NCBI RefSeq assembly: GCF_963675165.1
Contig: NC_087388.1
Coordinates: forward strand, 5,861,651 to 5,925,650
Origin: Halichondria panicea
Taxonomy: Eukaryota > Porifera > Demospongiae > Suberitida > Halichondriidae
Length of the DNA stretch: 64,000 nucleotides
Direction of reading: 5' to 3'
The notes under the pieces were generated by a model, which searched no databases, had not been told where the DNA came from, and was given only the letters and a program-made list of their open reading frames with translations. Numbering within the stretch: the first letter of the stretch is position 1; each line of letters opens with the position of its first letter. Position numbers and translations under genes: made by a program. Below are positions 37,539 to 49,441 of this stretch, one piece after another.

Positions 37539-39215
37539 TTATCCTGAAACTGAAAATAATAATGTTATTGCACATAACAAAATAAAGAAATTAGAAGTGC
37601 ACTGTTTGCCATGGTTATCAGTAGTAGTAGCAATAGTAGTAGTAGCACTAGTAGTTGGTCTCGGAGGTACTATGGCAACAACACACAGTTCATCTTTTTC
37701 ATCAGTCATACTAGTAGATATAGTGAAATGGTACAGCGGACGATGTTATCGCCATAAAAAATGACAGTGCACGTACTCAAAGATTTCTCCGCAATCTCAT
37801 GAATATTATATTGGTGAGAAATTCCAGAGATGCGTAGATTGATGGTAGTAGGTACAATAGTAGTACAGATCACCAGACCAGCATATAAATATAGGAGTTT
37901 TTATTGAGCACTATCTTCGCAGACAACCGACTTCGGTTTAAGCAAAATTTGAACAGAAAACCAGTTTGTACATCAGTCTTCTCATTCAGAAACTTGATGT
38001 ATTCTTCCTGGTTATCATATACCACTAGAATAACTGGGCAATCACATGAGCTGGACACAATACCTTGAGATGGGGTAATTGAATATGTTAGACTGGACCC
38101 ATTCAAATAATAACCTTTGTCAACGTGTTGTATTGGTCTAGTTACGCTGAAGGAGATCGGTTTATTCACAGCAACACGGTCAACATCCAATTCTTGACAA
38201 TCGTTGACTGTGAAGTCAATGAGAAATCCTCGAGAAATCCGGTTCTTTTCAATTACACTGAAACTTATCGAGTCATGGGTACTCTTGATAAACGAGCTAA
38301 CAAAGATTGCTGACATTTCAGGAAGTTGATATATGCTGTTTACATTGATGTTTAGGGGTGATGCAGAAAGAACAGTATATTCATGTCTGTTACAGCAAGA
38401 GTTGTAGGAAATGTAGGCTCTTCAAAACCAGTAGTACCAGTAGTTGGCAGAGTTGACGTATCAGAATGAGATAGTTCTAGTGTGAGAACAGGCAGTAAGA
38501 CTGCTAAGACCACCACTGTTAGTACCACAATGACAACCAGTAAGATTATTATCGTCAACAGCCACGACCATTTGCATCGCCTTGAATGCTGATGAAAAAA
38601 GTTGAATTAATAATACATTCAATGTAATGCTAGTTTAGGCTTACCGTTGTTACTAGAGACTGATCGCCAGTGCTGGATATTTCTCCATGATTGGTGTCAG
38701 CTTTGCTTGTGTGATCTGCATTCAGTGCATTCATGTTGTGAATAATTATATAGAAGTGTCTAGAGTTAATATACCTTTGATGAGATCAATGGAACTTCTT
38801 CGCTTCACTGAATTGATGTTGGTCATTTCTATTATGCCGCTATCAGACGCTTAATAAAAATGATTGTAATTCCGAGCAGGTATGTACTATAGCACTAACC
38901 ATTAGTTGCCAGTGAAGAGGAACTCAGTCTGTATTCAGTATTTCCGGTAGCTTTAGTGAGACGTCTTTCGACCACCTTAGCGAGATCATTGTGCCCAACA
39001 CTAGAGCGTGAGAGAGCCTCAAACATGTCTGTTCAGCTTCTCTCACCACCTTTTAACCACTCTGATAGACCCTCAAGATAGCAGTTATCAGGATCTTCAC
39101 GACATCTTATATTGATAGTTTCAAATAGTAGCATTGGAGCTAAGAACATCTGCTTCCATTTGGCTCTAGCTTGAAATATTACTTCATAGACTGCACTAAG
39201 ATTATTGGAATCCAT
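37539..39215 (-). pseudogene. R4: Death domain-TM-ectodomain-TM, decayed
   Basis: Exons 39215-38900, 38849-38775, 38715-38645 and about 38588 to 37539. The first encodes a Death domain (ARAKWKQMFLAPMLLF, LSEWLKGGERS, SSVGHNDLAKVVERRL) split by an in-frame TGA right after GGERS. The last has TM1 (TIIILLVVIVVLTVVVLAVL), then the family ectodomain in at least three frames (breaks near 38370, 37885 and 37715), ending ELCVVAIVPPRP and a terminal TM (NFFILLCAITLLF). Related to the R genes by the membrane half but with a different N-terminal adaptor. Confidence 0.75.
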
Positions 39216-39497
39216 TTATTATTTATATCTATAGCTACAAACTGATCCTTTGCATGTGAATGCATGTGTTGCAATTGACCCAGTATAAACAGAGCCCTAA
39301 TTGCAGTCCACGCGCGCGTAGCCTCGAATCCAGGCTGATTATTTTAAGCTTGGATTCGAGGCTAGCGCAACACATCTTTTTATTTGACACGCCCACTTTC
39401 TAAGGTCCTCTGGCCCCCCCCTTCTCTACTGCAGCGAGCCCCACCCCCAAAAGTTAAATGTTTGTTTGTTTATCTAAGTTGTCTAATACCACAATTT

Positions 39498-41440
39498 ATG
39501 GCCCAATTGAACATAGGTTATGAAGCTCTTGTGAGCTGTCATGAAAAGCTGGTCTCTGAAATTGCTCAAGACCCAAAGCAGATGGCTGTCTCATTATTCC
39601 AGCATCGCTTTATATTCGAAGATACGAAAGCTAAAATCAATGAGCTAGACCGAACCAAAAGAGATAAGGCAATATTGCTAGTGGACAACATTGAAAGCAA
39701 AGTCAAGTGTTATCCAGAGTTCTATGAAAAATTTCTGTTAATTCTCGGTAAAAATGAATTGCTGTATTGCGACCTTGTGAAGTCGCTCCGGGAGGAATAT
39801 GAAAAGATTGAAGCTGAGTCTAAATACGGTGATTTGAATGCCTACCATCACATGCCTGTATACTATGCGTCTACTTCATATAGCTATAGACTACAGTGTG
39901 TATAGCTACTACTGAGCTCACTAGATTAGATTTTATGGATGCTATATAAAAACTTTATAATTATACATGCAATCACTAATCAAGTTTAGCCCCAGTGTAT
40001 ATCACACATTTATGCAGGATACGAAAGCTATCCATTGAGCCTGCTACAACCATTACCTGGGTTTGTCATGGCTGAGGGAACTGGCACAGGTATTTTCGCT
40101 ATTATTATTATGATAAAAGTCATAAATGCAGAACTCAGCATTATTTCTTGTAGGCTTTCCTGAGTTACCCTCCAGGGACGATGATGATGGAAATAAACTA
40201 ATCAGAGCAGCTGCAACAAGTCGGCAAGGAGCCCCTACTTGTATGATGTACAGTATATCTGCTATTGATGACCCTGGTAATGATATAGATGAGGGAGGAC
40301 CTGACCACAATACCGATGCAAGTTATTCAGACCCTCATCTGCATAGGTATGGCAATTCAGTGTAACTGATGATAATCCAGTATCTAATTAATCTCCAGCA
40401 TTAACAGGGAGTTCAACATCCAAGTAAACGTGAACATAAGAAGCCAAACAAAACCTCAACAAAAGCGTGAAATTACAAAGCCAAAAGAAAAGCTAGCCCA
40501 TAAAAACAAATGTTACAATTGTTTCTTAAGCTTATTTGTTGGATTCTTGTTCTTGTTTGTACTAGGCTTTTTAGGTTCACTATTGTACGATGGCTATTCA
40601 CTCGTTGGTACTACCAATGTGGCACAAATTCACCGGAAATCTGTGCCACTGATTGGAATACTCGACAATCCATCAACTTTTGATAGTCTTAGATTCTCAG
40701 TACCAACCAACCGAACAGACTTTGTCCCCATTAGCTTCTATACATTGAGGAATTGCTCTTCTTCAGCTGCGTTCATAGATGTTGATATCAATGAGATTGT
40801 GACTGCAAGCTTTGACTCTCTGACTGAAAAGAGCAAGGCTGTTACTGAGTTGTATCTGGCAAGTAATACTACACTTACTGTAGATATCACCACTGAAGTC
40901 CTCTCAAACTATTCAGTCGGTCATTGTAATGCATTTCTCCTCGTTTTTGATGATTTTAACAATTTCTTAAACTTCATTTCAAGCTCTTCTTTAGTCGAAA
41001 ATTTCTATTACAAAGGATGTATTGAGAACAACAAATCACAAGCTATGATCATGACATTCGACAAACCATCATACTACTATATCGGTGTGTACACAGACAT
41101 TCCGATTGAAGCTACTACTTTCTCTTTACACTTTCTCGGAACATATCTTCAATACAACATTTCAAACGAGAATGCTGGTTGCTCTATAGACTCTCGTGAC
41201 GATTTAAGTTGTGAAATAAAATTATATCCGAATACCAACCAGCAAACCTGTATTGTTGGTTCTATACCACCTAGTGCTACATTACTTGGAATAAAAGTAA
41301 CAGCTGTAGACTTTTACGCCGCTGTTAACTCAGACACCAGCATTAATTTTTATTTTTATCTTCCTCTAATATTCCTTACGATTGTTATTTGTATTGTGTT
41401 TTTTGTTTACTGCTATCCAAAGTTTAGGCTTTTGCACTAA
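39498..41440 (+). CDS. R5: CARD (subtype B)-TM-ectodomain-TM, no ankyrin
   Basis: Four exons, 545 codons: 39498-39828, 40018-40089, 40154-40346, 40399-41440; phases 1, 1, 2 agree. The CARD is like that of R3 (GYEALVSCHEKLVSEIAQD). Linker exons share SLLQPLPG and RAAATSRQ with R1. Then come a basic stretch, TM1 (FLSLFVGFLFLFVLGFLG), an ectodomain close to R1 (YDGYSLVGTTNVAQIHRKSV, SYYYIGVYTDIP, TCIVGSIPP), TM2 and a short tail. It lacks ankyrin and the Cys-rich module, so it is the minimal intact form of the family. Confidence 0.85.
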
Positions 41441-41599
41441 CTGTTCATTATCATGCACTTTATGTTAATTGGTTTAAATTGGTTCATATTGAGAAAAATA
41501 TACATTTGCATCTATAGTGAATTAAGTCATAGTTGCAGCTAATTTAGCTACTATATATATACGGCTGTACTGTCACTAAGTTAAACGAAAATTAATTTC

Positions 41600-41690
41600 T
41601 CCTTCATGCACTGTTGGGGTTGGAGGTGAGTCCACTGGACTAATGAAAGCCCCCATTGCACGGGTAGTCAATCTACAGCAGAGAGATAAT
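41600..41690 (-). pseudogene. Third copy of the unidentified LTPRSMGAS-type exon
   Basis: Minus strand carries the same TGCATGAAGGAG end and GTCCACTGGACT core as 19590-19680 and 21820-21900, with several changes. The rest of 41441-42692 shows short GGGGCTGTTTTGCAG repeats (42143-42225) and no gene. Confidence 0.6.
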
Positions 41691-42692
41691 AATTATACTT
41701 ATATCCCGTTGCTACGTTGTTGCCAAGTGCAATATGAAGCATATTGCACTGCTGAAAGTCATATTGCACTGACCGCAAAACGCCCCTCTGGCAATTAGAC
41801 AGACAATTAAATTAAAATTAAATTAATACACATGAGAAATAACAAGTATCAAAGTATGTCCAGCCATGCAGGAATGAATGTTCAGCACTGCTGGAGTTTC
41901 TTCTTGCAACCGTGCAGGTTTTAAAATTGTCCAAGATTTATTTTGTGGAAGATTCTGTGTTCCTAGATCGACCTAGTCCTCGACATCGTGATGCATGTCA
42001 ATTCTGCTTCACCGTAGCACTCATAAGAAGTGGCTCTTTTTGCTGGGGGCATGAGCTGTTTTGCAGCAGTGTAGAAGCGAGCTTTCTTGGCTTGGTTATG
42101 AGGCCGAGCGTAGACCAGCAGCTAGTATTCACTGAGTAGTGGGGTGGGGCTGTTTCTTTGCAGCAGTAAGTGGGGCGGGGCTGTTTTGCAGCACCAGAAG
42201 TGGGGTGGGGCTGTTTTGCAGATTTCAGTTAAAACTCCAACAATTTTATGTCAAGCCATTCGTCGGTCATGCCAATCTTATACGCTGCAGATACTGGCGT
42301 CTAGAAGAGAGAAGAGATGGAGCTGTGTCTAGAGTTGTCTCTGTCTTATATTGTGTTACTAGGACAGTGTTATGTTGCTATGCCCTCGGGATATAAACTA
42401 GTTATAACACGTTCACTCGGGCTGCATGGCATATATTGCACTCAGCCCTCGGGGCTGGCGCCCTTGTGCTTCAGTGCAATATATTCCATACATCCCTTGT
42501 GCCCGTGTTATAACTATAACTTACAAGCCACAAACAGAATTGTTATGTAACCACAAGGAAATTTACTCACTATGATGCAAAACCACAATTACATCATTTG
42601 AAGCCAAATTTGTAGTCTTATAGACGTAGACTGAGTACCTAAGATTGGGGGTGGGGTTCACTCACCTAAAAGCTCACTTACTGTCAAGCGTC

Positions 42693-44232
42693 ATGTCTGA
42701 GTCAGCGGAGTACAAAGCAATCAAGGACTGTAACAGCAGTCTTCTTACTTGTATTAAGCAGTCTCCCAAAGATGTCAGCGATCATTTAGAGATCCTTGCA
42801 CCAGACGATCGAGAGTATCTCAAGAATGACACTCATGATGCTGGTGACAAAGCACGAAGAATACTTGATGCTGTGCTGCTCCAGATAGAAAACAATCCAA
42901 AGGTTTTCAATTCATTCATTAGTGCTCTCAAAGCAGCTGGTAGTTTTACGAAGGCTGCAGTGCAAAAACTTAACGGTGCATTACAGAGACGAAAGAGCGA
43001 TCAAACTCAAAGAATGGAAGATGATGGTGAGTTGTAACAGCTTAGAAAACCCAACTCATGGTCAATCCGCCATGTATATCTGGATGACCTTGTATAGACC
43101 TCTTTTATGTCATCAAAGGTTGTATAAAAATATTTCAAGAAGGGATCTCTTTAGTGCACGCGATTCATACATTTACTTACAAGTCATCCAATAATCTTTG
43201 CAGGATATGAGAACGATCCAATGATTCTACTACAACCATTACTCAGGCCAGTGATGACTGAAGAAACTGGGTCAGGTATAATTATAATCAATGTCTATAT
43301 CAGTAGTCATAATAATAATATAATTATATAGTCATATACTTGCTTTTCTTGTATATAGTTCTTGAGTTACCTACCATGGACAATGGAGGGACACTACCTG
43401 ATCCATTAGAGCACCCTCTTGATGACACTGAAGTGGGAGCGGACCTCAGAGCAGCTGCAACAAGTCGACAGGAAGCCCCCACTGGTATATAAATTATGTC
43501 ATATTATTATACCATAATATAAAGCAATATCACAATTGCAGTTGATACATTCAAAGGACGATTGCTACAAACCTTCCAAAATGGAGAATTGGAAACAACT
43601 GTTAAGCTTCTATCCCAAGCTGAAAGTCAGTCCATTGATCTGAGAGGTGTGTCTGATGCAGACGGCAAAATTCTGCTTCATCTTGCATGTCGCAAAAACT
43701 GGGTGGAATGGTATCATAATATTTTTATTGTGTATAGCCTCATTGATAATCACCATTGCGATGTTGCAGCAGTGGATGAAGATGGGAACACGCCCCTTAT
43801 AAAGCATATCAATGCGGCAATATCCCAATAGTAAAGTACCTGCTTAGCTTACCGACTTGTAATCCTGATGCCCTTAACAAGCACGAGTACACTGTACTGG
43901 GATTGGCCCTTGAGTTAAATGACAAACCAACTGTGATAGATCTTCTATATATAGTGTCAGGGCGAGTCGATCCTAGAAAAGGTAGCTCACACGGTCATAT
44001 ACTTACTCAGAATTGCTTGCAATGAATCAACTCCAACCACAACTACAAAATTACGATGGCTCATCAGCTATTCAAATGGTGACCCAGTTTGCAGAGTGCA
44101 TGGAGAGTAGCAATCATGTTTGGCCGCCGTTTACTTTTTATTACTCGTTAAAAGCAGTTCACAACATCTTAAAGAAATTTCAATCGCTGGAATAGTAGGT
44201 CACATTAAAGAGAACATGTTGCCTCTTCTTGT
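42693..44232 (+). pseudogene. R6: CARD-ankyrin paralogue, broken and truncated
   Basis: Exons 42693-43026, 43204-43275, 43359-43484 and 43542 onward match R1. In the ankyrin exon one base is lost (CCCCTTAT near 43795 where R1 has CCCCTTCAT), giving a stop at 43828-43830. Another indel lies near 43945. Similarity ends at AACATGTTGCCTCTTCT (about 44232), where unrelated and element sequence begins. TM and ectodomain exons are absent. The CARD exon itself is open. Confidence 0.85.
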
Positions 44233-44303
44233 TGGCAGGGGATCTAATGCCTCGGTAGACTGGAAACCACTCCCCTTCTCTCGGGAGAAAGGGACTGGCA
44301 AGC

Positions 44304-44528
44304 TAGCCTCGAGACCAGCCATTCGTTATCTGAAAGAACGCATGGTCAAGTTCCAATGTACAACTCGCCTAGCTGAGTCAGCGGTTTACAGCATCATAAT
44401 GATATATTCATGGGTAATACACCTTAATTGTGCGGGCAATTATTGGTCCAAGAAATTCCTGGACCAGTTGTACATTGGAACTTGACCAGGCGTTCTTTCA
44501 GACAACGAACGGCCTGGTCTCGAGGCTA
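44304..44528. mobile_element. MULE-like element downstream of R6
   Basis: Ends TAGCCTCGAGACCAGCC and GGCCTGGTCTCGAGGCTA, with about 60-bp arms (CAAGTTCCAATGTACAACT and its inverse). Flanks CTGGCAAGC and CTGCCAAGC match at 8 of 9 positions. Confidence 0.8.
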
Positions 44529-44655
44529 CTGCCAAGCTGCTGTGTTGACCAGTGCATGAAGAATGTCACGCTGCCACAAGAATGTAAATGTCACAAATAC
44601 TCATGTGCCACCGCCCACACTCTAACTACATGCGCTATGCATGACCGTATTTATA

Positions 44656-44699
44656 TAGCCTCGAATCCAGGCCGATTAATTGGCCTGGTCTAGAGGCTA
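44656..44699. mobile_element. 44-bp MULE-like hairpin
   Basis: TAGCCTCGAATCCAGGCCGA to GGTCTAGAGGCTA, flanked by perfect 9-bp GTATTTATA copies (44647-44655, 44700-44708). Little more than two joined ends. Confidence 0.8.
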
Positions 44700-45040
44700 G
44701 TATTTATACTGCACAAAATATTATCGGCCTCGAGTACAAGTACATCACTGGCGGTCTGTTATCGAGGCTGAAATAATATCACCCACTCATTACGCATTTT
44801 GTGGTTTGTTCTAATTGCATTCCAACGGGACAACTCTCAACACAGCAACTTTCCAGTCCCAGAGCCCAGAGCGAAGGGAGTAGTTTTCAGTCTAATGCCT
44901 CTATTAGATTAGCTAGGTCAGACGGACAGAGGTTCAGATAACAACAAATCGGAATCAGTAAACACACAGAGACACACAATGCTATTTATACAAAACGGAA
45001 AACCAGAAGAAATTTCTAATACAGAACTTACTAAATAAGG

Positions 45041-45235
45041 TCATGCAACTAAAGCTACCACTAGAACTAACAAGAATATAGTGACAGTGCAAAAAGGCCT
45101 GCACTTAAGGGCCACAGCATCCTTTTTTCTTCTTGTGAGTCTCATGTCTGACAATTCCACATCTGTGGTAATCTTTTCCTGTTTTCCTTTCATTCCGTGA
45201 CCTGGGGGTTTGTACCCAAGCATATAGTATCGCAT
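45041..45235 (-). CDS. Possible small tail-anchored protein (64 aa)
   Basis: Open frame from ATG at 45235 with a charged N-terminal part (GYKPPGHGMKGKQEKI, RLTRRKKDAV) and a C-terminal hydrophobic segment (TVTIFLLVLVVALVA) ending at the stop. Arg/Lys before the segment fits a cytosolic N-terminus. It could equally be the last exon of a larger gene. No homology recognised. Confidence 0.35.
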   Translation of the reverse strand: MRYYMLGYKPPGHGMKGKQEKITTDVELSDMRLTRRKKDAVALKCRPFCTVTIFLLVLVVALVA

Positions 45236-45612
45236 TCCTCAGTATACTCAGAAAAAGCATATATGACACAGTTTACTCTTTAAAGCGTTTACTGATGTAA
45301 AAACTTCCTTCATGTTGATATCATTGACCAGTACTTCACCTCCTTTGTTCTTTGGATTAATGATTCAATACGTATATGTAGCAAAACCACCACTATAGCA
45401 CTGTCATCAGCTGATGAAATCTGCACACAAACAAGACAATCACGCAACTTTAGAGTATTTAATTGTTGGGAGGGGTGGTGTGGAGTATGGTATATAGCAT
45501 TGATATTAACCTTATCAATAGCTAATGAGGAGTATAGACCATAATAGATCCTCTACTGTCTATGAATAAATCAGTAAAGCGTAAAAACTATCATTTTTAA
45601 CTAGGCGTCTAG

Positions 45613-46236
45613 TAGTCTCGCGAGCAGCTGTCAAAGGGGGAAGGACGTCTGGTTGAACCCACCGCTTTTCCGTGATACTCAGGAATGTGACATGTGTATA
45701 AATATCATTATTATTGTTGTCATACCACGTCACTATAATTGATTAATGTTAAGTATTGTCAGAGCACGTCATAATAAATATTGAACAAAGAAAAACACAG
45801 TATTTTAATAGTCTGCAAAGAGTATTATTCTCTAAAAGAATGGCTACAGAACACATATTTCCCTCAAGAGCTGTTCCCAGACAAACAAGTTTCTAGGTAC
45901 CATTCCACAACATTCTTCACAAAATCTTTTATCAACACTTTTACAGCAAGCTTTTGATTGGGTTTGAGCTCCTTATAACCTAGCTTTATGGCAGCAACAC
46001 TGTCACGAATAGCAGCAGCTGACTCTTTTGTGCAGAGTAATCTAGCTTCTAGGCTTCTGATCTAGCTGCTTATCTTTATAGCACACACTTCCTTTCTACA
46101 GGTTACGTAAAACCACACCCTTAATTATTAGAAATCTGGCAATCTGATTGGTGCGACAGCATTCCGAAACAGGGCCATGGAAAGCGGCGGGTTCGACCAG
46201 GCGTCCTTCCCCCTTCGACGGCTGCTCGCGAGACTA
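45613..46236. mobile_element. MULE-like element carrying a RecQ-like helicase fragment
   Basis: Ends TAGTCTCGCGAGCAGCTGTC and the inverse GCTGCTCGCGAGACTA, arms of about 60 bp, perfect 9-bp duplication GGCGTCTAG (45604-45612, 46237-46245). Inside on the minus strand, about 46040-45893, a frame reads AIRDSVAAIKLGYKELKPNQ and continues KLAVKVL, the first motif of Q-type helicases. This is the layout of a Pack-MULE. The fragment lacks the Walker A part and is not a gene by itself. Confidence 0.75.
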
Positions 46237-46659
46237 GGCGTCTAGCTAATAATTAGAACACAATAGCTTTAGTCACCTTGATTTCCTCATTTTCAAAAGA
46301 GACTTCAGTATTTTCACTTTGCTGCACAGAAACACTTGCTGAGTTAACAGAACACGCTACACGGCCAGACGTTAAGACTGAGAAATAACAAGTCTATACA
46401 AGCAGAACTGAAGATTGGCTTTCCTCAGCGAAGAATTCAGCTATTGATGACAATAGCAAGAAAAGGTAAGGCCTGGGAACGAGGCTAGTGACTATCAACG
46501 TTGCGCCCAAAATGTTGCGAAAGTGATTCAGGAAAAAGGGTATGATCACCAGTGTTGCGGATAATTATCACACAACTAGCTCAGCCACCTACGCAAACTT
46601 AATTTCAATCACAACTGCTGCAAAACTTAAAGATGTCCGAGTCTGGAGCTAGCTGTCAC

Positions 46660-46858
46660 CTGGATGTACCGAGTTCTTGTCTTGCCTGTGGCAATGATAC
46701 CACTGTAAATAGAATCCCATCAAATATTGCTGGAAATAGGGCAAAGCAAAGGGACTTGCCATAACCAGTTGGCAGAGAGACAAATATACATCTTTGTCAC
46801 TAACAAAGTTCACAAAAGCTTCTGTCTGTTCTTTTTGCAGTGCCTTGTAGCCAGCCAA
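46660..46858 (-). pseudogene. RecQ-like helicase fragment with Walker A
   Basis: Minus-strand frame AGYKALQKEQTEAFVNFVSD then KDVY; the next frame continues SLPTGYGKSLCFALFP, the Walker A segment. One frameshift lies between. No other helicase motif (DEAH, motif VI) follows. It is a degenerate copy related to the piece inside 45613-46236. Confidence 0.7.
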
Positions 46859-47137
46859 GTTAGCTGCTTGCAGAGTAACTCAGTTTAGCAATTGATTCTT
46901 GAAAGTACTGGTAGACAACTTATCCAACTAGACTTATCCAAACAGCTTCTTGTATATATCTTATGGTAGTAGCCATATAATTTATACTGGCAGTGCTGTA
47001 CAGCTATTAGCCTACATGTACTCGAAAAAAATCAAATTTATGTTTAGTGTGCAATAATTGTGGTTTAAATTTCTCCCACGCATTCATGCCACACTACATT
47101 CCAAACATTCCTTTGGGACGAGTCGTTGGTAGTCACC

Positions 47138-47279
47138 CAGAGGAGGTACGACAGGCGCGGTGCAGCTCAAGCAATAGCTTTTGATTGAGCAATAATTATC
47201 CGCCCACGTCGTATGTTTTTGCTGAGAGTAATCAGAGGCTAATTACTTGAGCTGCACCGCGCCTGTTGGACCTCCTCTG
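47138..47279. mobile_element. Foldback element, diverged copy
   Basis: CAGAGGAGGTACGACAGGCG to inverse CGCCTGTTGGACCTCCTCTG with a centre ATTATCCGCCCACGT like the hairpins at 9652 and 61550. Confidence 0.75.
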
Positions 47280-47601
47280 TAGTCTCGCGCAGCCAGCCCC
47301 GGATGTTTTCTATTTGAACGCTAGGTCGATAACATGGGTCTGGTGAACTTCCTATGTACAAGTTGTGTCGACACGCCGAAGATTTCTTGGCGTGTTAACT
47401 GCTGCGGTCAATTGGAGGCAAAAAGAAGGAAAAGAAGTTATGCAAAGCAGCCTCTTGTTGCCCAACTTGCTACAGTTTCCAGCTACAATAATGGCTTATT
47501 TATGTTATAAGACTATCCCAGAAGATCACAGAAAGAGAGAGAAGTGTCATGGGTAGTTGGTTTTCACATTATTGTAACCACTTAGGGCTGGTGCGAGACT
47601 A
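47280..47601. mobile_element. MULE-like element abutting the foldback
   Basis: Ends TAGTCTCGCGCAGCCAGCCC and GGGCTGGTGCGAGACTA. Flanks CCTCCTCTG and CCTCCTCTA match at 8 of 9, so it inserted at the edge of the foldback. The interior has an open stretch (47333-47506, starting MGLVNFLCTSCVDTP) that I cannot assign; it may be captured host DNA. Confidence 0.7.
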
Positions 47602-47745
47602 CCTCCTCTAGTAGTCACCTGGCCAGTCTCTTTCCCTAAAGAAAGGGGCGTGATTTCCAGTCTAAGCACGAGATTGGGAAATTAACAGTACACAGCTTCA
47701 CTCGTGCGTGTGCGCACATTGGATATTATTGGCTCAGTATAGTCC

Positions 47746-49197
47746 AGGGCGTAGCCAGGGGGTGCTCGAGCACCCCTAACCAGCCTGAGTCCAGTATACA
47801 AATCACAGAGAAATGTATCTGATTATCCAGCTGAGCACCCCTTCTCTTCCAGATTTTCTCCCTTTTCTCTGATTGGACGGGGGCGGGAGAAAAGGGACTT
47901 GGGCTACAGCTTATGTAAATCAGGAATGAATAATGTCACGTGCAAATTATATTCTGATGCGTCAAAGTAGAGTCAAAGTTAAAGACAAGTACACAGATCT
48001 ATCTAGCCAGCCTTTTGATATTATAGATCCTTGTACCACAGTATCTGTTGTGCCACAACTTGTGGATTAGCATGGAACAGCTGATGAACGTAGAAATCTT
48101 GACAGTCCTTTTTTGTAGTCTCATAGACCAGCCAATATGTTTAATATTGTCTGGCAAATTACACATTAGCTACTTGTGCAGCGGTCTAAGTGGCTGTTTG
48201 CATTGATAAGTGGTTAGTGGGTGGAGGACAGATGTGTGAAACCAGATTTGCCAAATCTATTTTAGCTAGCGGTGCAGCTGTGCGGTTTCATAACTTACTA
48301 CAAACACTTATCAGCCACTTAGAGCGCCACAATATTTGTGGTGCGGTCAACACAACTCTGTACGGTGAAATTCACCTGACCCTTCCTTATTCAGGGTCTG
48401 GATCCGCGAGACTACCTTTTTTGAACCGAGGAGTGGCAGCCTGACAACTACTCCATGGCTGTCTCAATTTAACTGCTGCCCTCTGCCATTATCTGTATTG
48501 TATTAATTGTACAGGTTATTAAAAGCCTTGGGCAACCAATGTAACACACTGACTTTCGGGTGCCAGTTCACATCATATAGAACTGAAACACAGCTAATCT
48601 CTGCTGGTCTCTTATGACTATATCCTAGCTGAATGCCTGATGTCGTTGTTACTCTTTAATCTTCTCTTTTCTAGCACTAACATCCATTCTCAAACTGTAG
48701 CTAAGAGGCCCGCGAGCATTTTTGCAGGCTACACAATTCTATTTAACCTCACGCAATTTTTGAATCACGTGGAAAAACCAATGAATAATCTCTACCCAAA
48801 TTCTGGTAGAGACAGAAGGCTCAAGCTGTAGCCCAGAGTCACTAGTCCCGTTTCTCTCGCCCCCGTCCAATAGAGAAAAGGGAGTGGCTTGCGAGTCTAA
48901 TTTTGCTGCAGTTAGGCTGTTATAGCAAGGAAAACGATTCAGTCTCTAAACTGTGAGCTATTCTGGCTTAAATCGTTCCTCTTTTGTGATCGTGGCCAGC
49001 TTCTCTTAGGCAAATAAAGGTTCAGCCAGCCCAATTTGACAGATAAGTTAATTATAACGTCATTATAAGAGGTGTGGCTTCTGGTTAACCAAGTTTCAAA
49101 AGTCAAATTTCGGCGCTGTGCGGCTAAAAATTGGGTGCTTCGCGTCCTCTTTCATCTATACATGCACCCCTTTCTCCAAAATCCTGACTACGCCCCT
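47746..49197. mobile_element. Large non-autonomous element with GGGCGTAGC ends
   Basis: Left AGGGCGTAGCCAGGGGGTGC; right end reads inward as AGGGGCGTAGTCAGGATTTT and GGGGTGCATG. Related to the CAGTGGCGTAGC end at 30409. No transposase frame was found. The interior includes a piece with CTTTTCTCTNTTGGACGGGG-like repeats on both sides (47880 and 48865). Confidence 0.55.
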
Positions 49198-49441
49198 TAG
49201 TGCCTTTGCCCTTGGGGCCGGGCCTAAGTCACTTACTGAGTCAATATATCCCATGTGGCATTCGTGTGTGTCACAACTATTACACAAAGCAAAATAATTA
49301 CCTCTTCTAATACTTTTAAGCGAAAGCGAAACATGGTGAGAGACATTAGCACAGCGCAGCTTGCAGCACTCGTAGTGTAAGAGTGTCCGTAATTTTATAA
49401 TTATAGTGACATTTTATTGTTTTTGTATCATACCCATGCAG

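Noticed and set aside
37465-37764. Plus-strand frame with a strong hydrophobic run (VVVAIVVVALVVGLG)
   Set aside because: The minus strand here encodes the R4 ectodomain end and last TM (ELCVVAIVPPRP, NFFILLCAI). The plus frame is its shadow, made hydrophobic by GTA/TAC repeats.
48190-48831. Plus frames of 63-84 codons
   Set aside because: They lie inside the GGGCGTAGC-ended element and show no protein similarity I recognise.
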